Below are positions 9,414 through 18,240 of a stretch of 64,000 nucleotides of DNA, piece after piece (positions within the stretch are counted from its first letter, which is position 1; each line of letters starts with the position of its first letter). The notes under the pieces were generated by a model. That model did no database searches. It was not told where the DNA came from and saw nothing but the letters and a program-made list of their open reading frames with translations. The stretch is from contig NZ_FOBB01000001.1 in assembly GCF_900109685.1 (NCBI RefSeq), positions 992,001-1,056,000 on the forward strand, read 5' to 3'. Made by a program: the position numbers and the translations under genes. This DNA comes from Chitinophaga rupis. Its GTDB lineage: Bacteria > Bacteroidota > Bacteroidia > Chitinophagales > Chitinophagaceae.

Positions 9414-10209
9414 CGTATATCCGTAAATACCGCTGAATAGAAAACGCAACGGCCTGCTGCCCGTTGGCGGCAATCACCCGGCCAAAAGCGCCGTACAGGG
9501 CATCATATTTCAATGGCTTAACGGCTGCCTGGATCTGCAGGATATCCCTCTTAGGCAAGGGGATCAGGTTGGGATAACTATACATGAAGGAAACCGTTTT
9601 CAGATCAGGGGATACCTGGATCACATCGCCCACCAGCAGCACACCTTTACCGTTATGCCCGGCCGGCCAGTGCAGGATGTTGGCGCCGGGAAAATGCCCG
9701 CCGCAAAGCACCAGCCCGATATTATCCCATAAAGGCAGCATAGGGCCTTCCCACAATTTAATTACCGGGTCCCTGCGGCCCAGCCACTGCGCATCCAACG
9801 CATGTACGTACACCGGGGCATTGTTAAAGGCATGGCTCCACTCCACGATCGTGGAAAAATAATGCGGGTGCGAGATAGCAATAGCTTTAATACCACCCAG
9901 CTGCTGAATAAGATCTATAGTAGAGGCGTCGAGGTTAGTGATACAATCCCAGAGAATATTGCCGCCGGGAGTAATGAGCAGGTAAGCCCGCTGGCCAATG
10001 GCAAAGGCCGGCGTAGTGTAAATAGCGTACAGGTCAGGCGCTACTTTTTCAATAATGTTGCGGTGGCCACGGACTACCTGTTCCAGCGTAGTCCACGACT
10101 GGCCGCCGGGATTTACATACTGGCGGTCATCTTCACATACCGGGCAATGCGCCGGCGGCTGCGGAGTATCTTCGTATTGAATACCACAAGTGGAACAGAT
10201 GGAACGCAT
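9409..10209 (-). CDS. MBL-fold metallo-hydrolase with rubredoxin-like N-terminal zinc ribbon
   Basis: The 266-residue protein starts at 10207-10209. The first 35 residues hold two cysteine pairs (CSTCG near 5-9, CPVCE near 22-26), a rubredoxin or zinc-ribbon pattern. The rest matches a metallo-beta-lactamase fold in outline. However, the metal motif reads SHPHYFST, keeping HxH but lacking the usual DH of HxHxDH; later possible ligands are in GGHFPG and GDV. Such variants occur in uncharacterised MBL families, so activity and substrate cannot be stated. It stands alone, with 189 bases to comB. Confidence 0.8.
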   Translation of the reverse strand: MRSICSTCGIQYEDTPQPPAHCPVCEDDRQYVNPGGQSWTTLEQVVRGHRNIIEKVAPDLYAIYTTPAFAIGQRAYLLITPGGNILWDCITNLDASTIDLIQQLGGIKAIAISHPHYFSTIVEWSHAFNNAPVYVHALDAQWLGRRDPVIKLWEGPMLPLWDNIGLVLCGGHFPGANILHWPAGHNGKGVLLVGDVIQVSPDLKTVSFMYSYPNLIPLPKRDILQIQAAVKPLKYDALYGAFGRVIAANGQQAVAFSIQRYLRIYE

Positions 10210-10398
10210 GGTTAATTACGAATTATTTAATTACGATTCCGCCAAAGCGGTACATGAGCACCATTGAAAATAGATATAAATGCGAATAATTACGAATTAG
10301 AATGCAGCGATTGGAGACCTTATTTAAACACTTAAATAAAACAGGTTCACAAACCATTCATTGCTTTTCCCCGAACTAATTCAATTACGAATTACTCA

Positions 10399-11133
10399 CT
10401 ACCCCACCACCAGCTCTCCGTTCTGCAGTATGGGCAGCACATTAGCGCTGTCCGGCGTAAGGCAGTAGCGGATGTCTTTTTCCAATCCATAGCGTGACAG
10501 GCGCTGGAAGTGGGAGGCTTGGCGCATGAAGCCGAAAATATCGTCTTTAGCGGTATTATACAAGGTTTCTGCCGCCAGGGCGGAGTCGCAGTTCACGTTA
10601 AAATGCTGCTTAATGCGGTGCACTACGGCCCCGGCAAACAGGGTATCTTCCATATTCACACGGTCTTTCCAGGCAGCGCAGCCCAGTATCACATTTTTAC
10701 CCTGGGCTACCAGGTACTCACATACGGCAGAAAGATTTGGGAAAGAGCCCGTAATAATCTGGATGGCATCTTTTGCCATGTGCAGCAGCTTGGTGCCATT
10801 GGTGGTGGTAAGCACCAGGATCTTACCTTCTATAAAATCACGCGGGTATTCAAAGGGGGAGTTACCATAAGCCAGCCCTTCGGCAATTTTACCATCCCGC
10901 TCACCGGCAGTAATGGCGCTTAGCTGGCGGCCAATGTTCACACATTCTTCTACAGAGGCTACCGGTATTATTTTGGCAGCACCGTTATATAATGCCGTAC
11001 AGATAGTAGAGGTAGCCCTTAGCACATCAATGATCACAACAATACTGTTTTTCACATCATACAAATGTAATAAGGCCGGCGACAGGCACACCTCCAGCGA
11101 GGGAGTACTTCCATTCGGTTCAGTCATTTCCAC
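10399..11133 (-). CDS. comB: 2-phosphosulfolactate phosphatase (ComB family)
   Basis: The 244-residue protein matches the ComB family, Mg2+-dependent acid phosphatases that in methanogens hydrolyse 2-phosphosulfolactate during coenzyme M synthesis. Recognisable segments are VVIIDVLRATSTI (about residues 32-44), the AGERDGK stretch, and LTTTNGTKLL. The family is common in bacteria that do not make coenzyme M, so the physiological substrate here is uncertain. An alternative start two codons in (MTEPNG) is possible. No partner genes for sulfonate metabolism are nearby. Confidence 0.85.
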   Translation of the reverse strand: MEMTEPNGSTPSLEVCLSPALLHLYDVKNSIVVIIDVLRATSTICTALYNGAAKIIPVASVEECVNIGRQLSAITAGERDGKIAEGLAYGNSPFEYPRDFIEGKILVLTTTNGTKLLHMAKDAIQIITGSFPNLSAVCEYLVAQGKNVILGCAAWKDRVNMEDTLFAGAVVHRIKQHFNVNCDSALAAETLYNTAKDDIFGFMRQASHFQRLSRYGLEKDIRYCLTPDSANVLPILQNGELVVG

Positions 11134-11202
11134 TTTTTTAGAGAATTAATAATCGTAATGCCATACTTCACTGAGCTACCCTATTTGCGCAGTAGTTATT
11201 AA

Positions 11203-11237
11203 TTCTTAATTATTCATTATTAATGAATAATTAAGAA
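11203..11237. repeat. Perfect AT-rich inverted repeat between comB and the SRPBCC gene
   Basis: Two 17-base arms, the left reading TTCTTAATTATTCATTA, flank a single central T and form a perfect palindrome of 35 bases. A second, imperfect copy of the same words lies at about 11273-11305, reaching the stop of the SRPBCC gene. It has no T tail on either strand, so it is better viewed as part of the intergenic TTAATTATTCATTA repeat family than as a terminator. Confidence 0.7.
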
Positions 11238-11299
11238 GTGCCGGTACTTCATTGAACTACACTTCCCACGATTATTAATGCTTAATTATTCATTATTAA

Positions 11300-11773
11300 T
11301 TAATCAAGAATAACCCGCCATTTCTCCGTTTCCGCATAATCTTTTATTACGCGGTTACGCTGCTGTAACAGGCGGCTCATATATTTTTTCAGGTAAAATT
11401 TGGTAAACAGCTGCCCCAGCTTTCCGTAGGGTATTTCAAAATCCATGATATCTATGGCCACCGTAGCATTTTCAATTGCCTTAAAATGGTGCTCATGGCG
11501 CATATACTTAAAATCGCCCTGTTCCATTTCATCGCAAAAGTACTCCGGGCTGCGCATATCGGTAACCCGGGTGGTAAGCACCCGGTTCTTACCTAAATGG
11601 CGCGCACGCCAGGTCACTGTTTCATTATTTTCTATTAACCCGTTCAGGCGGCCTTTAATGGCTTCTTCCTGTAAATGGGCCATGCTGCGCTTGTGCAGGG
11701 TAATACTCCGGCTCAGGTTAAACACCCGTTCCATAGGAGCATAAATAACTGTGGTCTGATGAATAGTAGGCAT
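11300..11773 (-). CDS. SRPBCC-family ligand-binding protein
   Basis: The 157-residue protein begins with IHQTTVIYAPMERVFNLSRS, the typical first strand and helix of START/Bet v1-like SRPBCC domains. It contains the WRARHLG and EMEQGDFKYMRHEHHF segments often seen in bacterial homologues annotated as cyclase/dehydrase-like or cell-division-inhibitor-like. It would bind a hydrophobic ligand in the cytoplasm; the ligand is unknown. It is transcribed alone in the same direction as gcvT and comB. Confidence 0.78.
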   Translation of the reverse strand: MPTIHQTTVIYAPMERVFNLSRSITLHKRSMAHLQEEAIKGRLNGLIENNETVTWRARHLGKNRVLTTRVTDMRSPEYFCDEMEQGDFKYMRHEHHFKAIENATVAIDIMDFEIPYGKLGQLFTKFYLKKYMSRLLQQRNRVIKDYAETEKWRVILD

Positions 11774-11908
11774 AGAATGATATGGTGTGAAAACGTTTAG
11801 CGCTCAGCTGTCAACCCCCGTGGCTGTCAGCTAAGATAATGGCCCGCAGGCAAATTTTTCAATCTTTTATCAAAAGCTAAACGCTCAATGCCAACTGCTA
11901 ATTGTTAC

Positions 11909-13006
11909 CTACCCCAAAAACGGCACCTTTACCACCTGGGCTTTGAGCTGTTTGTCGCGCACGGTAATAAAGATCTCGCTCCCCAGTGCTGCGTAAGGCG
12001 TTTTTACATATCCAAGCCCAATGGCCTTTTGCAGGGAGGGCGACTGTGTACCGGAGGTTACCCGTCCTATTACTTCGCCTGCTGCATTCCTGATCTCGTA
12101 ATCATGACGGGGAATGCCCTTGTCTATCATTTCAAAACCTACCAGCTTTTGTGTAACGCCGGCGGCTTTTGTTTTTTCAATAATGTCGCGGGCGGTAAAG
12201 TCCTTGGTGAACTTGGTGATCCAGCCCAGGCCGGCCTCCAGCGGGGAGGTGCGGTCATCAATATCATTGCCGTACAGGCAAAAACCCATTTCCAGGCGCA
12301 GGGTATCGCGGGCGCCTAAGCCTATCGGTTTCAATCCCTTAGGACCGCCGGTAGCAAAAAGGGCATCCCATATTTTTTCAGCAGCGCCGTCCTTATCTTC
12401 AAAATAGATCTCAATGCCACCTGCGCCGGTGTAACCTGTAGCGCTAATCAGCACATTGGGTACGCCCGCAAAGGTGCCCTTGGCAAAAGTGTAATATTTC
12501 AGGTTTATAATATCAATATCCGTCAGCGGCTGCAGCATACCGGTGGCATTAGGGCCCTGTATGGCCAGCAGGCAGGTTTTATCGGAAATGTTATGCATTT
12601 CCACCCCTTTGGTATTGTGCTGGCTGATCCAGTTCCAGTCTTTTTCAATGTTGCTGGCATTTACCACCAGCATGTACACTTTATTTTCTTCTATGCAATA
12701 TACCAGCAGGTCATCTACAATCCCCCCTTCTGCATTTGGTAAACAGCTGTACTGGGCTTTGCCCGCGGTTAATTTGGAAGCATCGTTGCTGGTAACCCGT
12801 TGAATAAGGTCCAGCGCATCGGCGCCTTTTAACATAAACTCGCCCATATGGCTTACATCAAATACACCGGCATTGGTGCGTACGGCCTGGTGCTCATCAT
12901 TAATACCGGTATAGGAAACCGGCATGTTATAACCTGCAAAAGGAACCATTTTGGCCCCCAGCGCCACATGTTTTGGGGTAAAAGGCGTGTTTTTGATCTC
13001 AGACAT
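11909..13006 (-). CDS. gcvT: Aminomethyltransferase, glycine cleavage T-protein
   Basis: The 365-residue T-protein transfers the methylene group from the aminomethyl-lipoyl H-protein to tetrahydrofolate. Family segments are [46 protein letters not shown] and [10 protein letters not shown], the folate-binding and C-terminal barrel motifs. I chose the ATG at 13004-13006 ([11 protein letters not shown]); the frame is open 20 codons further up, but that extension is unlike the family. The H- and P-protein genes are not in this window. Confidence 0.95.
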   Translation of the reverse strand: MSEIKNTPFTPKHVALGAKMVPFAGYNMPVSYTGINDEHQAVRTNAGVFDVSHMGEFMLKGADALDLIQRVTSNDASKLTAGKAQYSCLPNAEGGIVDDLLVYCIEENKVYMLVVNASNIEKDWNWISQHNTKGVEMHNISDKTCLLAIQGPNATGMLQPLTDIDIINLKYYTFAKGTFAGVPNVLISATGYTGAGGIEIYFEDKDGAAEKIWDALFATGGPKGLKPIGLGARDTLRLEMGFCLYGNDIDDRTSPLEAGLGWITKFTKDFTARDIIEKTKAAGVTQKLVGFEMIDKGIPRHDYEIRNAAGEVIGRVTSGTQSPSLQKAIGLGYVKTPYAALGSEIFITVRDKQLKAQVVKVPFLG

Positions 13007-13478
13007 CTTGTTGGTTGTTTGGGTATGATTGGTTTTTAACGCGGCAAAAATAGGTTGAAAATCCAAATTTGGTGTAATAATTGCATTTTGGGGAAATACG
13101 ATTGTGAATTACGAATTGTCAATTACAAAATGAAGCATTCATACCCTGGCCCCCTGGCGGGTAATGCCATTAAGTAGTTCGTTGTGAAGTGGTTCAGATT
13201 TTGGAGAGTAGGATTAAGTTGTTTTTATTGCGTTTGTATTCTAAGGTCCTGCAAGCTTAAAGTTCCTTATTTTATTATCCCATATAAAAATTATAACATA
13301 TGCTACGTTTAATAAATAGGGGCTTTAACCGGGGCGTTTTTAATTCGTATTGAATAATCCGTAATTAAACCTTGCCGCTGCATTTTAATTCGCATTTCGT
13401 AATTTAATCTCCCTGGTCAGTGGTAAAATCTTCAGCAATACAAAACACCGTAAGTCTGAAAAAGTAAATCCTTTAACT
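13007..13478. other. Non-coding gap between gcvT and the M28 peptidase
   Basis: The 470 bases contain no supported gene. Near 13094-13120 they hold GAATTACGAATTGTCAATTAC. Near 13339-13405 there are facing forms of the same word (TTAATTCGTATTG, TTTCGTAATTTAA), plus a GCCATTAAG segment at about 13167. Promoters for the two divergent genes must lie here, but no box was clear enough to name. Confidence 0.5.
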
Positions 13479-15098
13479 GTGAAACGAACTACCTGGTTTC
13501 TCTTTTTATCCTTACTGGCCACCATATCATCACAGGCCCAGAAGAAAGCCGACCGGAAAACCCTGGGCAATTTACAGGCACATGTGAGCTACCTGGCCAG
13601 CGACCAGCTGGAAGGCCGCAGAACCGGCACCCCCGGCGAACAATTAGCCGCCACTTATATTGCCGGCCAAATGAAAGCAGAGGGCCTGACACCTAAAGGC
13701 GATAGCGGCTACCTGCAAACCTTCATCGTGCGGGAGGGCCGGGAAATTGCCGGCGCCACGCGGCTTACCATTAATAAAGAAAGCTTTACCGCCGGGGAAC
13801 AGTTTGTGCCCCTCCCTTTCAGCGCAGAAAAAACCGCTAAGGGCGATGTACTACCCCAGGTAAAAGAACCGGATAATATATGGCTCATAGATGTGCAGGA
13901 CCTGGACCTGAACCCGCATGCCTCCCCGCTGGAAGAGTACCGCAAAAAAGCCCTGGAAGCCGCCAAGAACGGCGCCAACGGCGTTATTTTCTTTAACTCA
14001 AAGGACAATGTACCAACGGCTTTGCAATGGCTGGATGAAAATGCCAAAAAGCTAACCATACCGGCGCTGTGGGTGAATGATGCCATCAGCAAAAAGCTGA
14101 AGAGCGATAATGCCGATGGTTTCCAGATTAGCCTTCAGGTGGCTTTTAAACAAACCAAACGTACCGGCACTAACGTGATCGGCTATATTGATAACGACGC
14201 GCTTAAAACAATTGTAATAGGCGCGCACTTTGACCACCTGGGCTATGGGGAGGATCATAACTCCCTGAACACCGGCGAAAAGGCCATTCATAACGGGGCC
14301 GATGACAATGCCAGCGGCATAGCTGCCCTGCTGGAGCTGGGCCGCCTGCTGAAAAGCGGCCGCTTTAAAAGCAATAACTTCATCCTGGTAGCCTTTTCCG
14401 GCGAGGAGCTGGGGCTGTTTGGCTCCAAGTATTTCACCACCCATGCACCCATACCCATGGAGCAGGTGAACTGCATGATCAACATGGATATGGTAGGCCG
14501 CCTGGATGCGGCCAAAGGATTGCAGATAGGCGGGGTAGGCACCTCGCCGGCCTGGGGCCCGCTGCTGCAGCAGGTGCCGGCAGAGGGTATGAAGCTTACG
14601 TATGATTCCAGCGGCGTAGGCCCCTCAGACCATACCTCTTTTTACCGCGCCAAAGTACCGGTATTGTTCTTTTTTACCGGCTCGCATGCCGACTATCACA
14701 AGCCTACGGATGATGCAGATAAGATCAATTACAACGGGGAGCTTACCGTTATAAAGTACATTTACCATGTAATTGAAAGAACGGAAAAGCAGGAGAAGCT
14801 GGCCTTTACACCCACCAAAGAGCCGCAGATGAGCACTGCCCGTTTTTCCGTAACGCTGGGTATTATGCCGGATTATACGTATAATAAAGGCGGCGTACGG
14901 GTAGATGGGGTGTCTGACAACAGGCCCGCGCAAAAAGCAGGGCTGCTGACCGGGGACGTGATCGTACAGCTGGGCAAACAAAACATTACTAACCTGGAAG
15001 CCTATATGCAGGCGCTGGGTACATTCAAAAAAGGGGATACCACTACGGTGGTCGTTAAACGGGGTAACAAGCAACAGCAATTTAAAATACAATTCTAA
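13479..15098 (+). CDS. Secreted M28-family metallopeptidase with PA and PDZ domains
   Basis: The 539-residue protein starts with GTG at 13479 and has a signal peptide (KRTTWFLFLSLLATISSQAQ), so it acts in the periplasm or outside. The zinc site of M28 peptidases is visible: GAHFDHLG, NGADDNASG (Asp), GEELGLFGS (Glu pair), MINMDMVGR (Asp) and a late His in SDHTSFY. A protease-associated insert lies between about residues 100 and 240. The last 90 residues form a PDZ domain (GVSDNRPAQKAGLLTGDVIV). It probably removes N-terminal residues from peptides. A lipoprotein gene follows after two bases, so the two are likely one unit. Confidence 0.93.
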   Translation: MKRTTWFLFLSLLATISSQAQKKADRKTLGNLQAHVSYLASDQLEGRRTGTPGEQLAATYIAGQMKAEGLTPKGDSGYLQTFIVREGREIAGATRLTINKESFTAGEQFVPLPFSAEKTAKGDVLPQVKEPDNIWLIDVQDLDLNPHASPLEEYRKKALEAAKNGANGVIFFNSKDNVPTALQWLDENAKKLTIPALWVNDAISKKLKSDNADGFQISLQVAFKQTKRTGTNVIGYIDNDALKTIVIGAHFDHLGYGEDHNSLNTGEKAIHNGADDNASGIAALLELGRLLKSGRFKSNNFILVAFSGEELGLFGSKYFTTHAPIPMEQVNCMINMDMVGRLDAAKGLQIGGVGTSPAWGPLLQQVPAEGMKLTYDSSGVGPSDHTSFYRAKVPVLFFFTGSHADYHKPTDDADKINYNGELTVIKYIYHVIERTEKQEKLAFTPTKEPQMSTARFSVTLGIMPDYTYNKGGVRVDGVSDNRPAQKAGLLTGDVIVQLGKQNITNLEAYMQALGTFKKGDTTTVVVKRGNKQQQFKIQF

Positions 15099-15100
15099 CC

Positions 15101-15499
15101 ATGCGATATTTCTTATTGTCCATCCTGCTGCTGGCAGCCTGTAACAGTGGCGGCCGTGATGAGCAGAACACCGATAGCTATGACCTGATCACGCAAAAAG
15201 TATATGTGCTGCGCCAGGTAAAACCGGTTGCAGGGGATACCACAGCTGCCGCTGCACAGCAAAAACAGCAGGAGCTGATCAGCTACCTGGAACAGCACCA
15301 GTTTACCCGCCACGTAGCCGCTAAGGACAGCCTGCTTTTCAGGCGCAGCAACGGACAGGAAGTAATTATTGAATTGCCTGTACCCCAGGATACCTGGGAG
15401 TCGCATACCCTCATTGTATTTGATCCGCAAAAGAACCCGCTGTTTGTTAATTTGCATAAAGGGACGGAACAAATTGATGAATACATAAAAACGAAATAG
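15101..15499 (+). CDS. Small predicted lipoprotein
   Basis: The 132-residue protein has a lipoprotein signal, MRYFLLSILLLAACNSGG, with the lipobox LLAAC and the acylated Cys at residue 14. The mature part is short, polar and rich in Gln, with no domain I recognise. It begins two bases after the M28 peptidase gene and 35 bases before the NAMPT gene, so it is probably expressed with the peptidase. Function unknown. Confidence 0.75.
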   Translation: MRYFLLSILLLAACNSGGRDEQNTDSYDLITQKVYVLRQVKPVAGDTTAAAAQQKQQELISYLEQHQFTRHVAAKDSLLFRRSNGQEVIIELPVPQDTWESHTLIVFDPQKNPLFVNLHKGTEQIDEYIKTK

Positions 15500-15534
15500 G
15501 GAGTAAACCCAACCTCTTACTTCATACCTGGTTA

Positions 15535-16944
15535 ATGGAGAATCTCATTCTACTGGCAGATGCCTATAAATACTCGCATCACAAGCTGTACCTGCCGGGT
15601 ACGGAGTACATTTACTCTTACCTGGAAAGCAGGGGCGGCAAGTTTGATAACACCGTGTTCTACGGATTGCAGTATTACCTGAAAAACTACCTGCAGGGCA
15701 TTGTGTTCACCAAAGAAAAGATCAATGAGGCAGAGACGCTGCTGCAGGAAGTATTTGGCCGGGAAGATGTGTTTGACCGCCGCAGGTTTGAATACATTGT
15801 ACACACCCATGGCGGGCACCTGCCCGTGCGTATTAAAGCCGTACCGGAGGGCACGGTAGTGCCGGTACGCAATGTGCTGATGACTATTGAGAATACGGAC
15901 CCTGCCTGCTTTTGGCTTACCAACTTCCTGGAAACCCTGCTGATGCAGGTATGGTATCCCTGCACGGTAGCCACTCTTTCCCGGGAAATAAAACAGATCG
16001 TAAAACGATATTATACGGCCACGGCCAGCGCTGCCTCCTTTGCAGGTATAGACCTGGTGCTGAATGATTTTGGCTTCCGGGGCGCCAGCTCTGTAGAAAG
16101 TGCAGGCCTGGGCGGCAGCGCCCACCTGGTGAACTTTTCCGGCAGTGATACGCTGCCCGCTTCCATTTTTGCCAAACGGTATTACGGCGCACAGCAGGCC
16201 CCGGGCCTTTCTATCCCCGCTACGGAACACTCTATAGTAACCCTGCTGGGTGAAAAAGGGGAGGAAGCTATTTTTAAACATGTGCTGGATACCTTCCCTA
16301 CCGGGGTAATAGCCTGCGTATCGGACTCCTACAATATTTTCCGCGCCTGTGAGCAGTATTGGGGGGAGGATCTGAAACAGCAGGTGCTGCAGCGGGAGGG
16401 CTCCCTGGTCATTCGCCCAGATAGCGGCGACCCGGTGCGTACGCTGCTGCAGGTATTTGAGATCCTTTTTAAACAATTCGGCTATACCACTAATGAAAAA
16501 GGTTACAAGGTATTGCCCCCGCAAGTGCGCGTAATACAGGGCGATGGGATCAGCCTTTCTTCCATCGGTAATATTTATACCGCCCTGCAGCAGGCCGGCA
16601 TTAGTGCAGAGAACCTGGCCCTGGGTATGGGCGGGGCTTTGCTGCAACGCGTAAACCGCGATACGCAGGAGTTTGCCCTTAAATGCTCCTATGCTATGGT
16701 GAATGGAAAAGATATTGATGTACAAAAGAACCCTGTGGAGCTGAATGCGGAAGGGCAGCTGCGCACCTCCTTTAAACATTCCAAAGCCGGGCGTTTAAAG
16801 CTGGTAAAGGAAAAGGGGGAGTACCGCACTGTAACACTGCAGGAGGCGTCCGACTTAGCCGATCAGCTGGAAACCGTTTTTGAGAACGGCCACATTATAA
16901 AGGAATATTCCTTTGCAGATATACGGGCCAGGGCCGGGCAATGA
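15535..16944 (+). CDS. nadV: Nicotinamide phosphoribosyltransferase (first of two in window)
   Basis: The 469-residue enzyme resembles NAMPT/NadV, which joins nicotinamide to PRPP to give NMN. Motifs include DAYKYSHHKLY near the N-terminus, NDFGFRGASS (substrate-binding Arg), FSGSDTLPA (Asp), IPATEHSI with the catalytic His at about residue 232, and VIRPDSGDP. Length and the SYLESRGG segment are close to classical NAMPT. It stands outside any NAD operon, behind the lipoprotein gene, and converges with the TetR gene. It is a clear paralogue of the longer enzyme at 59513-61036. Nicotinate use cannot be ruled out from sequence alone. Confidence 0.88.
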   Translation: MENLILLADAYKYSHHKLYLPGTEYIYSYLESRGGKFDNTVFYGLQYYLKNYLQGIVFTKEKINEAETLLQEVFGREDVFDRRRFEYIVHTHGGHLPVRIKAVPEGTVVPVRNVLMTIENTDPACFWLTNFLETLLMQVWYPCTVATLSREIKQIVKRYYTATASAASFAGIDLVLNDFGFRGASSVESAGLGGSAHLVNFSGSDTLPASIFAKRYYGAQQAPGLSIPATEHSIVTLLGEKGEEAIFKHVLDTFPTGVIACVSDSYNIFRACEQYWGEDLKQQVLQREGSLVIRPDSGDPVRTLLQVFEILFKQFGYTTNEKGYKVLPPQVRVIQGDGISLSSIGNIYTALQQAGISAENLALGMGGALLQRVNRDTQEFALKCSYAMVNGKDIDVQKNPVELNAEGQLRTSFKHSKAGRLKLVKEKGEYRTVTLQEASDLADQLETVFENGHIIKEYSFADIRARAGQ

Positions 16945-17035
16945 TCTTCAACCGCTATAAAAAAGGAAAGCCGGGATATGATTATTCCGGCCATTTACCT
17001 AAACCTACAACTGTTACACTGTTAGTAACTGTTAA

Positions 17036-17665
17036 TTACTCTAAGCTGAAAGACGGTGCAGATGCCGTTACCAGGTACTGGCCGGCCAGCTTACGCCCTT
17101 CAGGGGTAGCAATACCCATAATATAGTTAAAGGTGATCTCCTGCATCACCTGGTGCATATCAAATTGTTCGGGCGGATATTGGGCCTGGTCAAAAGCAGC
17201 ATCCAGCTGCAGCTGCCGCATACGGGCCATAATGTCCAGCTTCAGGTAGGGGTGGTACAGGCCTTCCTCTATGCCCCTTTCCAGGTTTTCACGAATGCCC
17301 TGTAACACATTATCCCGCCTGAAATCTTCTACCGCCTGCCCTACTGCCGGGTGGTACTTGCGTACCTCGTGCATCATTACCGGGTTCATGGTACGGGCCA
17401 GCACTTCCAGTATATGCGCGGTTTGCAGCTGCTCCATAATCGCGTTCTCTGCCTGCCGGCGGCCCTGGTCCAGCTGCTGCTGCAAGCCATCCAGCACCGT
17501 TTGTACACCGCTTTTTATCAGTGCTTCCTTATCCGCAAAATGCTCATACACTGTTTTTTTGGAAACGCCGCACTCCTTGGCAATATCAAACATGGTTACA
17601 CTTTTGATACCGTAGGTCCTGAATAACCGAAGCGCCGTTTCTAATATCCGTTCCTGCAAGGTCAT
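17036..17665 (-). CDS. TetR/AcrR-family transcriptional regulator
   Basis: The 209-residue protein has an N-terminal helix-turn-helix (RILETALRLFRTYGIKSVT then FDIAKECGVSKKTVYEHF, about residues 6-44), the TetR hallmark, followed by a helical ligand-binding domain. No efflux or enzyme gene is next to it on the same strand, so its target is not evident; self-regulation is usual for the family. It converges with nadV. Confidence 0.9.
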   Translation of the reverse strand: MTLQERILETALRLFRTYGIKSVTMFDIAKECGVSKKTVYEHFADKEALIKSGVQTVLDGLQQQLDQGRRQAENAIMEQLQTAHILEVLARTMNPVMMHEVRKYHPAVGQAVEDFRRDNVLQGIRENLERGIEEGLYHPYLKLDIMARMRQLQLDAAFDQAQYPPEQFDMHQVMQEITFNYIMGIATPEGRKLAGQYLVTASAPSFSLE

Positions 17666-17831
17666 ACGTTTCGTCTTTTGAATTGAATGCCTGTTGTTTG
17701 TAAAAGATCCCGCTTTTTATTCTTCCTTTCTAATTTTCGACTATTTCCGTTTTCCGGTCAAAAGTACGGGTAATTTCCATATTTGGTAAGTAGAGTTGAC
17801 CAATTAACAGTACCGTGACAAATGGTTGTTG

Positions 17832-18078
17832 AAACAGATAAGGGAGATTAGGAGGCTGGAGATGGGAAATACACAAATGAGAAAGGTAAAGCGATGGAAG
17901 CCGGAGCCAAGATAGGAGATTGGGGGCCGGAGATGGGAAGTATGAGATTGGAGAGATTAAGGACATGAAGTAAAAGAGTATGGTGAAAGTGAGGTGGAAA
18001 GAGGAAGCAGGAGATTGGAAATGAGGGATAAAATAGGGGTGAAAAGATGTAGGGTTTTATGTAGGGGGGAGGGATGTC
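17832..18078. repeat. Purine-rich strand-asymmetric tract with repeated GGAGATTGG words
   Basis: For about 240 bases the plus strand is overwhelmingly A and G. The words GGAGATTGG, GGAGATGGG and GAGATTAGG recur, for example at about 17843, 17870, 17917, 17931 and 18010. No ORF with support lies here. Such polypurine tracts can adopt triplex structures; here the repeated word looks like yet another of the window's gap-specific word families. It fills most of the gap between the TetR gene and the aminotransferase. Confidence 0.6.
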
Positions 18079-18165
18079 ACTAGGGTTGCATACGGGTTAC
18101 GGGGCCTTTTTAGGAGGGGAGCATACCAGTTGCACCCGAATAAACAGGGAGTTAGATCGCAATAA

Positions 18166-18196
18166 AAAGGCGGTCCCTTACAGACCGCCTTTCTTT
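18166..18196 (-). terminator. Rho-independent terminator of the aminotransferase gene
   Basis: A perfect 10-base-pair stem, AAAGGCGGTC (18166-18175) with GACCGCCTTT (18183-18192), has a 7-base loop. On the minus strand it is followed by TTTTTATT, so it ends transcripts from the aminotransferase 45 bases upstream. The plus side also has a short T run, so it may work in both directions. Confidence 0.88.
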
Positions 18197-18240
18197 ATAT
18201 CAAGGGTATTACCCCTCCTTTCCGGTTAGCCCGGGAAATA

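Noticed and set aside
15550..16779. 409-residue minus-strand ORF
   Set aside because: It is antisense to the NAMPT gene and has no recognisable motif.
16941..17126. 61-residue plus-strand ORF directly after nadV (MIFNRYKKGK...)
   Set aside because: Most of it is antisense to the end of the TetR gene, and its composition is unlike the neighbours. The overlapping start at the nadV stop is probably chance.
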